From contig JBOHVS010000191.1 of NCBI GenBank assembly GCA_050735975.1, positions 1 to 11,976 of the forward strand: DNA of 11,976 nt, in the 5' to 3' direction. Positions 6,431 through 11,976 of the stretch are shown piece by piece. Source of the DNA: DATMBL01 sp050735975. Its GTDB lineage: Bacteria > Desulfobacterota > Binatia > UBA9968. Below the pieces are notes generated by a model that did not search any database, had not been told where the DNA came from, and was given only the letters and a program-made list of their open reading frames with translations. The position numbers and the translations under genes were made by a program. Position 1 is the stretch's first letter. The number at the start of each line of letters is the position of its first letter.

Positions 6431-6664
6431 ATGCGTCCGTACAAGAACCATCCCATTTACGGGATCGCAATCCCAAAACCGGGAAAGCTGTGGCACCCTA
6501 GAGGGTTAGTATTTGCTCCAGGCGAAAACTCGACGATAGAGATTAAACGCTTGGAATCCACCGATTTAACTTTCACGACTAAGAAAGCAGCCGAAGAGCA
6601 CGGGCTCAATCTATGTAGGGCATGGATTGATGAGCAGAGCGCGAAGTCTAGTAGCAAGGACTAA
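6431..6664 (+). CDS. Small hypothetical protein, 77 aa
   Basis: A soluble 77-aa protein with the order HPIYGIAIPKPGKLWHPRG, a beta-rich middle, FTTKKAAEEHGLNL and CRAWIDEQ, and a polar tail. No catalytic or metal motif is visible. GAAGGGG at 6416-6422, 8 bases before ATG 6431, decides the start; a GTG at 6335 would add 32 residues that do not look like the same protein. It may be a beta-sheet followed by a helix, with the Ala/Glu-rich segment as the helix. Its layout resembles the minus-strand small protein at 8920-9183 (P-x-x-G near the start, a single Trp-rich turn, then FTT, AE/TE-x-H and ID), so the two may belong to one family. Function unknown. Confidence 0.65.
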   Translation: MRPYKNHPIYGIAIPKPGKLWHPRGLVFAPGENSTIEIKRLESTDLTFTTKKAAEEHGLNLCRAWIDEQSAKSSSKD

Positions 6665-6900
6665 AGGATCGGATCAATCCACCAAGGTAGGTAGGACAGC
6701 TCCGACGAACCAGGCATTGCGCGCGAAGTCGAGCGTGTGCGCTTTGAGGAGCACAGGCGAACCGCGACCACATCCGCTGAAGAAAATTTGTCGTTGAGAC
6801 CTTGACCGCTAACTTGCTCAGGACTAATTCCTGGAAGATCGCCAGATCACAGAAAGGTATAACAGAAAAGCCTGCCCCTTTTTCCCTCTATTCGCTCCGG

Positions 6901-8049
6901 ATGGAAAGATTTTTTGCCACTTGTCCCCGCGGCCTGGAACGGCTCCTGGCAGAAGAACTGCAACAACTGAAAGCGGAAAAGATTCATGCCGTAGGGGGTG
7001 GAGTCCAGTTTAGCGGTGAATTTTCTCTATGTTACCGGGCCAATCTGGAAAGCCGCATCGCCAGTCGCGTTCTGTGGCAGGTGGGAATGGGCCGCTACCG
7101 CAACGAAGACGATATTTACCGTATCGCTTACGCGCTACCGTGGAACGAATGGTTTGAACCGGAGCGCACCTTACGGGTCGACGTCTCGGCCATCAAATGT
7201 CCTCTCACGAGTCTCAATTTCGTCACGCTCAAAATCAAGGACGCCGCGTGCGATAAGATCCGCCGGCTCTCGGGCCACCGTCCCAGCGTCGATACCCGAC
7301 AGCCGGATATCCCCATCCAGGGCCATCTGACGGAGCGCGATTTTACCCTTTATCTTGACACCACGGGGGAGCCGTTGTTCAAGCGCGGCCAGCGCATAGC
7401 GACGGGAGAGGCGCCGCTGCGGGAAAATCTCGCCGCCGGCGTTTTGCGTCTGGCCGGATGGGCGCCCGGCATTCCGCTGCTCGATCCCATGTGCGGCAGC
7501 GGCACTTTCCTGCTGGAAGCGGCGCACATGGCCTTCGATATCGCGCCCGGTTCAGGACGCCACTTTGCTTTTGAGAAACTGAAACATTTTGACGCCAACT
7601 GCTGGCAGAGGCTGTCGCAGCAAAGCGCGGCCCGCCGAAAACCCAGGGCGTTTCTTTCTATCTACGGCAGCGATCTCTCCGGCGAGGCGTTGAAAGCAGC
7701 TCGCACCAACCTGGCGGCTGGCGGTTTGGAGCAAGCAGTGAGCCTGAAGCGGGCGAATGCCCTGGAAATTTCCGCGCCGGCAAGGGAAGGGATCATCGTC
7801 ACTAACCCGCCCTATGGCGTGCGCCTCGGCGAGCAGCAGAAACTGGCGGAGTTCTACCCGAAGCTCGGGGACGTCCTAAAGAAAAAATTCAGCGGCTGGC
7901 GGGCCTACATTCTCAGCGCCGACATGCGCTTGTCGAAGCTCATCCGGCTCGCCGCATCAAAGCGCACGCCGCTCTTCAATGGCGCCCTCGAATGCCGGCT
8001 GTTCGAGTACAAGATGGTGGGAAGGAGGAATGAGGCGAAAAAAAAGTGA
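6901..8049 (+). CDS. THUMP-domain class I RNA methyltransferase, RlmL/YpsC type
   Basis: A 382-aa cytoplasmic enzyme of the COG0116 family, which makes N2-methylguanosine in 23S rRNA (position 2445 for the RlmL half of E. coli RlmKL). The N-terminus MERFFATCPRGLERLLAEEL and then VQFSGEFSLCYRANLESRIASRVL is the family's ferredoxin-like and THUMP region (about 1-155). The catalytic Rossmann domain has the SAM-binding motif DPMCGSGTFLLEAA starting at residue 195 and the base-binding motif NPPYGVRLG starting at 302. The length fits stand-alone RlmL/YpsC, without the RlmK half. ATG 6901 matches the family start; upstream in-frame codons reach 6802, but no strong ribosome-binding site is seen for either. 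A TATAAC at 6858-6863 could be a -10 box. It converges with the slipin gene, 70 bp away. Confidence 0.92.
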   Translation: MERFFATCPRGLERLLAEELQQLKAEKIHAVGGGVQFSGEFSLCYRANLESRIASRVLWQVGMGRYRNEDDIYRIAYALPWNEWFEPERTLRVDVSAIKCPLTSLNFVTLKIKDAACDKIRRLSGHRPSVDTRQPDIPIQGHLTERDFTLYLDTTGEPLFKRGQRIATGEAPLRENLAAGVLRLAGWAPGIPLLDPMCGSGTFLLEAAHMAFDIAPGSGRHFAFEKLKHFDANCWQRLSQQSAARRKPRAFLSIYGSDLSGEALKAARTNLAAGGLEQAVSLKRANALEISAPAREGIIVTNPPYGVRLGEQQKLAEFYPKLGDVLKKKFSGWRAYILSADMRLSKLIRLAASKRTPLFNGALECRLFEYKMVGRRNEAKKK

Positions 8050-8119
8050 AGCGTGATCTCTTATCTCACCAGTAGAAAAGACTGATTAAGATTCAGATCA
8101 TGAAGGGCTCATCCGCCAG

Positions 8120-8866
8120 CTAAGAAACGGTCGGCTGTATTGATGCGAGCAAATCGATGGGGACCGGAACAATAATAGTTTCGTTTTTTTCCACGGCAAC
8201 CTGGGCGAGAGCCTGCAAAAAGCGGAGGTGAAGCGCTGCGGGTTGTTTGGCCATAATCGCGGCCGCGTCGGAGAGTTTCTGCGCCGCTTGAAACTCCCCC
8301 ACCGCATGAATCACCTTAGCCCGCCTCTCCCGTTCCGCCTCGGCCTGCTTCGCCATGGCCCGTTGCATGTCCTGCGGCAGATCTATGTCCTTGACCGCGA
8401 CCAGACTCACTTTGATTCCCCACGGGTCGGCCTGCGCGTCCACGATCTCTTGAATCCGTGCGTTGATCGTTTCTCTTTGGCTTAAGATCTGGTCCAATTC
8501 CGCCTGGCCGCATACGCTGCGCAGGGTGGTCTGAGCTAGTTGCGATGTGGCGAAGAGATAGTTTTCCACCTGGGTGAGCGCTCTATTGGGATCGAGGACG
8601 CGAAAATAGACCACAGCAGCGACTTTCACCGACACATTATCGCGCGTGATGACGTCTTGAGGAGAGACGGTCAGTGTAAGTGTGCGCAAATCGACCCGCA
8701 CCATTTTTTCAATGAAGGGAATGACAAAGCTAAGCCCGGGTCCGCGAAAGGCGACGAGCCGCCCCAAGCGAAAGACCACTCCCCTTTCGTACTCTTTGAA
8801 AACTTTGAACACCATCAGGCCAACGGCCAGAATGATGATCAGAAAAATGCTAATTGGACCAGGCAT
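8120..8866 (-). CDS. Slipin, SPFH/stomatin (band 7) family membrane protein
   Basis: A 248-aa protein with one N-terminal hydrophobic hairpin or anchor (about 5-22) followed by the SPFH/band 7 domain (about 23-180). Typical elements are EYERGVVFRLGR, GPGLSFVIPFIEK, DVITRDNVSVKVAAVVYFRV, DPNRALTQVENYLFATSQLAQ and the coiled-coil-forming AKQAEAERERRAKVIHA. Slipins form membrane-bound oligomers and often pair with an NfeD protease; no nfeD lies beside this one. ATG 8866 suits the family, but no clear ribosome-binding site precedes it. The upstream gene in the same direction is the small protein at 8920-9183. A broken second copy lies at 5449-5588. Some SPFH proteins (HflK/HflC) control FtsH, which is also encoded here, but a link is only inference. 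Confidence 0.95.
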   Translation of the reverse strand: MPGPISIFLIIILAVGLMVFKVFKEYERGVVFRLGRLVAFRGPGLSFVIPFIEKMVRVDLRTLTLTVSPQDVITRDNVSVKVAAVVYFRVLDPNRALTQVENYLFATSQLAQTTLRSVCGQAELDQILSQRETINARIQEIVDAQADPWGIKVSLVAVKDIDLPQDMQRAMAKQAEAERERRAKVIHAVGEFQAAQKLSDAAAIMAKQPAALHLRFLQALAQVAVEKNETIIVPVPIDLLASIQPTVS

Positions 8867-8919
8867 GTGGAAATTCAGGCAGGCAAGACGTTACGGCGAT
8901 TTTATCAAGGTTGCGGAGG

Positions 8920-9183
8920 TTAGATGCTGCCGGGTTGTGTCGCTCTCAACCAGTTGTCAATTCGCTCATGCGCGAATCGACGCATGTGGTCTTCAGTCTC
9001 CGAGCCGGTTGTGAAACTACGCCGGCTGGAGAACACGGAGTAAGGCCCATCTTGAAGATCAATATGACCTTTCCATGACCACGAGCGTGTCGCCGGGTCT
9101 TGGTTAATTACACCACCAAAGGGCTGTTTGCGGTAAAATTCATTTATCTTGTACTTTGTCGTTTTCGTAGTCCGAGTTTTCAT
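8920..9183 (-). CDS. Small hypothetical protein, 87 aa
   Basis: An 87-aa soluble protein starting at ATG 9183; an upstream in-frame start would add 12 residues. The N-terminus is basic (MKTRTTKTTKYKINEFYRKQ). The core FGGVINQDPATRSWSWKG, then DLQDGPYSVFSSRRSFTTG and SETEDHMRRFAHERIDNWL, has the alternating pattern of three or four beta strands and a terminal amphipathic helix, unlike shadow frames. The ribosome-binding site is weak (AGAG about 9 bases upstream). It lies 53 bp before the slipin gene on the same strand and may be cotranscribed with it. Its layout resembles the 77-aa protein at 6431-6664. No function is recognised; I rate it real on composition and layout only. Confidence 0.55.
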   Translation of the reverse strand: MKTRTTKTTKYKINEFYRKQPFGGVINQDPATRSWSWKGHIDLQDGPYSVFSSRRSFTTGSETEDHMRRFAHERIDNWLRATQPGSI

Positions 9184-9261
9184 AAGTGACACTCTAGTCT
9201 GTTCGGACTTCCGAAGCAAATCGTATTTACGGGCGTTTTCGACCGCGGGAAGAGCGCCGTC

Positions 9262-9278
9262 GCCAACATCGGGTTGGC
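9262..9278. promoter_or_regulatory. Perfect inverted repeat between divergent genes
   Basis: GCCAAC and GTTGGC flank a 5-base spacer (ATCGG). The 17-bp dyad lies in the 205-bp gap between the minus-strand small gene and the plus-strand molybdenum hydroxylase, where a shared operator would be expected. It could also be a small RNA hairpin. No regulator match is claimed. Confidence 0.3.
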
Positions 9279-9388
9279 ATCATCCCTACATAATGAATCG
9301 AAGGCGGCATCCCGCGCGGTATGCTTTTCTTGCACAAGCAGAAACGCTCTGTTAGTTTCGACCAAGAGTTGTTCGCAACGGAGAAATG

Positions 9389-11605
9389 ATGGCAAAGCAG
9401 GCATTCAAGTATGTCGGTCAAAGTGTTCCGCGAGTGGACGGCATCGAAAAGGTAACCGGTAAGGCCAAGTTCCTGGGAGATTTGGCGGTGCCGGGTATGC
9501 TGCAGGGAAAGATACTACGCAGTAGCTATCCTCACGCCAAAATCCTGTCGATCGATACTTCGAGGGCCGAGGCTCTGGAAGGCGTAGTCGCCGTATTGAC
9601 GGCGGCGGATATCGGCGACCTGAATCCTACCTACAACGGCCGCCCCGTAATCGCCATGAACAAAGTCCGCTATGTCGGCGAGCCGTTAGCAGCGGTCGCT
9701 GCGACGGACTTGGCGATAGCGGAGGAAGCGGCCTCTCTGATCGAAGTGCAATATGAAGAACTCCCGGCGGCCGTCGGTATCGATGCCGCCCGCGCTGCGA
9801 ACGCCCCGCGCATCCACGAAGACAAACCCGACAACATCTGCGCGCATGAATGTGTCGAAAGGGGAAACGTAAAAGAAGCTTTGGCCCAATCCGATCTGGC
9901 GGTAGAAGACACCTTCACATTTCCTATGGTCTATCACTACGCGATGGAGCCCCATGCGGTGATCGCGCATTGGAACGACGAAGGGGTCACCGTCTGGTCC
10001 TCCGCGCAGCACCCCTTCCAGGTGCGTGGCGATATCGGCAAAATTTTTCGCCTGCCCCTTTCTCGAGTGCGCATGATCATTTCCTACCTAGGGGGCGGTT
10101 ACGGCAGCAAGTCCTACACCAAATTCGAGCCGCTCGTCGCGGCGCTTGCGCGCAAGGCGCGGGCGCCAGTGCGGGTCTGCAATTCCGTCGCTGACTCCAT
10201 GTTGACCGTGCGGCGTCACGCGGCGAAGGTAAGAATCAAAACCGGGTTCAAAAAAGACGGCACCATCATGGCCCGCGAGGCGGAAATCTATCTCGATACC
10301 GGAGCGTATGACGACAACGGCCCGCAGGTTACGGTGCGAGCGGCGACGAGAGTTCTGGGTCCGTATCGAATTCCCAACATTCACACCGATGCTTACTCGC
10401 TTTATACCAATTGCGGCTCGGCGGGCTCGTTTCGCGCCATCGGCGCTCCACAGGTCGTATTCGCCGGGGAATCGCAGATCGATATTGCCGCGGCGCGGCT
10501 GGGCATCGATCCAGCCGAATTGCGGCTTAAAAATCTTCTCAGGAAAGGCGAAGAGCTGCGCCCGGGTCTCAAGGGCATCGATGCGAATCTCGCCTACGCG
10601 CTAAAGAAACTCGTCGGCGCAAGTCAATGGAAAAAATCGGCAATCAAAAAAGCCAAACCAATTGGGCTTGCCTGCGCCGTGACCAACGCCGGAGCGACTC
10701 CGGTTTCGGTGGCGTTGGCTCGTATGCAATCCGACGGCCTTGTGACCATCTTGGCAGGGAGCACGGAAATGGGACAGGGCGTGCGCACGGTTCTCTCCCA
10801 GATCGCAGGGGAAGAACTTGCTTTGCCGTTAGATCAGATCCGAATTGTGGGAGCGGACACGAAGGTGACGCCCTACGATAGTTCCACCGGGTCGAGCCGT
10901 TCAACCACCTGTATGGGAAACGCAGTCCAGGGGGCCGCGCGAGACCTGAAGAAACAGCTTGTGAAAATTGCCGCGGACACCTTTCGAGTTCCGCAGAGTC
11001 AAATCAAGGTTCAGGAGGGTTCGCTCATCAGCGGGGAAGCGCGCCTGAGCTTCAAAGAAGCGTTGGAACGCCGCTTCGGCAAAGGTTCGGGAGGTGAGTT
11101 GATCGGCCGTGGCGATACCGGTCCCGATATCACCGATCATCAACTACCGGTCTTTTGGGAGGTCGGTATGGGGATGGTTGAGCTCGATATTGACGAAGAA
11201 ACCGGCCAGATCGGGTTAAAGCGATTAGTATCGGTCGCCGATGTGGGTAAGGCAATTCATCCCGAGGGTTGTATCGGTCAGGAAGAAGGAGCCGCCATGA
11301 TGGGCATCGGTCATACGTTTTTTGAGCAGATGGTCTACGATGCGAACGGCCAGTTGCTTAATCCGAATTTGATCGATTACCGGGTTCCCAGCTTCAGCGA
11401 CGCGCCTGAAGAATTTCACACGGTTCTGGTCGAAAACGAGGACGGCCCGGGTCCGTTTGGCGTCCGGGGCATGGGGGAAGGCGGGCTGTTATCCGTTGCG
11501 CCCTCCGTGACCAATGCCTTGGAGCGGGCGACCGGGGTCAGAATTAAGGACCTGCCACTCACTCCCGAGCGTGTCTGGCGCGCCTTGAGAGATAGTAAGA
11601 AATAA
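9389..11605 (+). CDS. Xanthine dehydrogenase-family molybdopterin-binding (large) subunit
   Basis: A 738-aa large subunit of a molybdenum hydroxylase (xanthine dehydrogenase/aldehyde oxidase/CO dehydrogenase family), which hydroxylates carbon centres with water as oxygen donor. The N-terminal ald_Xan_dh_C domain spans about 15-125 (RVDGIEKVTGKAKFLGDL; VRYVGEPLAAVAA). Cofactor-binding loops follow: GGGYGSK at 235-241 (usual GGGFGGK), SFRAIGAPQ from 347 and TEMGQG at 459-464. The catalytic base is E697 in GMGEGG. The CoxL signature AYxCSFR is absent, so it is probably not a form I CO dehydrogenase; the substrate is unknown. The second of two adjacent ATGs (9389) was chosen because GGAG at 9380-9383 is too close to the first. 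The FAD and 2Fe-2S subunits it needs do not flank it: a non-coding gap precedes it, and REP-like repeats and a GNAT gene follow. Confidence 0.93.
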   Translation: MAKQAFKYVGQSVPRVDGIEKVTGKAKFLGDLAVPGMLQGKILRSSYPHAKILSIDTSRAEALEGVVAVLTAADIGDLNPTYNGRPVIAMNKVRYVGEPLAAVAATDLAIAEEAASLIEVQYEELPAAVGIDAARAANAPRIHEDKPDNICAHECVERGNVKEALAQSDLAVEDTFTFPMVYHYAMEPHAVIAHWNDEGVTVWSSAQHPFQVRGDIGKIFRLPLSRVRMIISYLGGGYGSKSYTKFEPLVAALARKARAPVRVCNSVADSMLTVRRHAAKVRIKTGFKKDGTIMAREAEIYLDTGAYDDNGPQVTVRAATRVLGPYRIPNIHTDAYSLYTNCGSAGSFRAIGAPQVVFAGESQIDIAAARLGIDPAELRLKNLLRKGEELRPGLKGIDANLAYALKKLVGASQWKKSAIKKAKPIGLACAVTNAGATPVSVALARMQSDGLVTILAGSTEMGQGVRTVLSQIAGEELALPLDQIRIVGADTKVTPYDSSTGSSRSTTCMGNAVQGAARDLKKQLVKIAADTFRVPQSQIKVQEGSLISGEARLSFKEALERRFGKGSGGELIGRGDTGPDITDHQLPVFWEVGMGMVELDIDEETGQIGLKRLVSVADVGKAIHPEGCIGQEEGAAMMGIGHTFFEQMVYDANGQLLNPNLIDYRVPSFSDAPEEFHTVLVENEDGPGPFGVRGMGEGGLLSVAPSVTNALERATGVRIKDLPLTPERVWRALRDSKK

Positions 11606-11724
11606 TCGGCTTCCTGACATGTGCCGCATCCAGCAATTGCGATTGCGCGCGTGAGTTTGGAATACTGAGCCTCGCCGGTCTGCCAAAACCGACTATTCTT
11701 TCATGTTTCAGACTGTGCGAAAAC

Positions 11725-11759
11725 CCCGTTCATGGTTCGACATGCTCACCACGAACGGG
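11725..11759. repeat. REP-like palindrome, unit 1
   Basis: CCCGTTC (11725-11731) pairs with GAACGGG (11753-11759). After one mismatch the stem continues TGGT/ACCA, closing a loop that contains TTCGACATGCTCA-type sequence. Read on the minus strand, the loop carries TGAGC-N3-TCGAA, shared with unit 2. The form is that of short intergenic palindromes spread widely through many bacterial genomes. It may also end the transcript of the molybdenum hydroxylase. Confidence 0.7.
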
Positions 11760-11784
11760 TTGAGATATTATTTCAAGTGATTGA

Positions 11785-11814
11785 ACGTTCGTCCTGAGCT
11801 TCGTCGAAGGACGG
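11785..11814. repeat. REP-like palindrome, unit 2
   Basis: CGTCCT (11790-11795) pairs with AGGACG (11808-11813) around the core GAGCTTCGTCGA. The core resembles unit 1 read in the opposite direction, so the two units form an inverted pair about 30 bp apart, a common arrangement for REP-type elements. Confidence 0.7.
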
Positions 11815-11852
11815 GGCGATTTGTTTCACCAGTTTGCCTTCATGGAGGTCCA

Positions 11853-11976
11853 ATGACTTCTCGCACACAACTGGCAGGGTTCGAGATTCGGCAGGCGGGC
11901 GCCCTCGACGTGCCGGTGATTCTCGCGTTCATAAAAAAGCTCGCCGAATATGAACGGCTTTCCAATGACGTGGTGG
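11853..11976 (+). CDS. GNAT family N-acetyltransferase, N-terminal part
   Basis: The first 41 residues of a protein that runs off the window. FEIRQAGALDVPVILAFIKK and then LAEYERLSNDVV matches the usual beta-1/alpha-1 start of GNAT acetyltransferases (I-R-x-A, D-hydrophobic-P, I-x-x-L-A-E-Y-E). The LAEYE-(K/R)-L-S pattern is typical of the diamine acetyltransferase-like subgroup. The acetyl-CoA loop is outside the window, so activity and substrate cannot be judged. GGAGG at 11844-11848, 4 bases before ATG 11853, supports the start. It is separated from the upstream gene by about 250 bp containing the two REP-like palindromes. Confidence 0.85.
   Translation, partial: MTSRTQLAGFEIRQAGALDVPVILAFIKKLAEYERLSNDVV

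Noticed and set aside
6802..6900. A 33-codon upstream extension of the RlmL-type methyltransferase
   Set aside because: The family begins at the MERFFATCPRGLE segment (ATG 6901), and the extension has no ribosome-binding site or family similarity.
8540..9014. Plus-strand frames of 127 and 110 codons overlapping the slipin start
   Set aside because: They are antisense to the clear slipin gene and rich in His, Lys and Asp codons typical of reversed coding sequence.
9274..9294. TTGGCA and CATAAT as a promoter for the molybdenum hydroxylase
   Set aside because: The boxes are good individually, but the 9-bp spacing is far too short for sigma-70.
1..11976. A complete new defence, toxin-antitoxin or CRISPR-like system
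   Set aside because: There is no array of spaced repeats, no nuclease, transposase or toxin motif, and no gene pair of the expected layout; the unusual features are better explained by duplication and decay.

Overview
The window looks like a chromosomal segment of an uncultured, free-living, GC-moderate Gram-negative-type bacterium. The combination of a deltaproteobacterial/NC10-like FtsH, an orphan NuoB, a Crp/Fnr regulator, a molybdenum hydroxylase and several small lineage-type hypothetical proteins suggests the Desulfobacterota/Methylomirabilota part of the tree. No taxonomic marker is present, so this placement is weak. No rRNA, tRNA, CRISPR array or complete insertion sequence was found.

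Layout. (1) 1-166 is the 3' end of a Crp/Fnr regulator, followed by a hairpin, a T-run and a perfect 16-bp palindrome, then about 570 bp of AT-rich DNA with no convincing gene. (2) 802-3826 is a probable operon, nuoB - ftsH - small zinc-ribbon protein (gaps of 18 and 43 bp). (3) 3827-4252 holds a decayed fragment resembling the N-terminus of SufB and otherwise no gene. (4) 4253-5448 has a 131-aa hypothetical protein and a complete Crp/Fnr regulator whose C-terminus is about 91% identical to the truncated copy at the window start. (5) Directly after that regulator's stop codon, 5449-5588 is an antisense, internally deleted remnant of a slipin gene; the intact relative lies 3 kb downstream. (6) 5614-6664 carries a VIT/CCC1-type Fe/Mn transporter and a 77-aa hypothetical protein. 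(7) 6901-8049 is an RlmL-type rRNA methyltransferase, convergent with 8120-8866 (slipin) and 8920-9183 (small hypothetical), both on the minus strand. (8) 9389-11605 is the large subunit of a xanthine-dehydrogenase-family molybdenum hydroxylase without its partners, followed by two REP-like palindromes and the start of a GNAT acetyltransferase.

How the pieces may fit. FtsH (membrane protein quality control), slipin (SPFH membrane scaffold) and the Fe/Mn transporter all act at the membrane and in stress or metal homeostasis, but nothing in the sequence proves they work together. The clearest signal is evolutionary: two close crp copies, one intact and one broken slipin, a sufB fragment and REP-like palindromes within 12 kb mark a region that has been duplicated and rearranged. 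I found no complete new defence or mobile system. The best candidates for undescribed biology are the two small proteins of similar layout (6431-6664 and 8920-9183), the 131-aa protein paired with the Crp regulator, and the orphan NuoB in front of FtsH.
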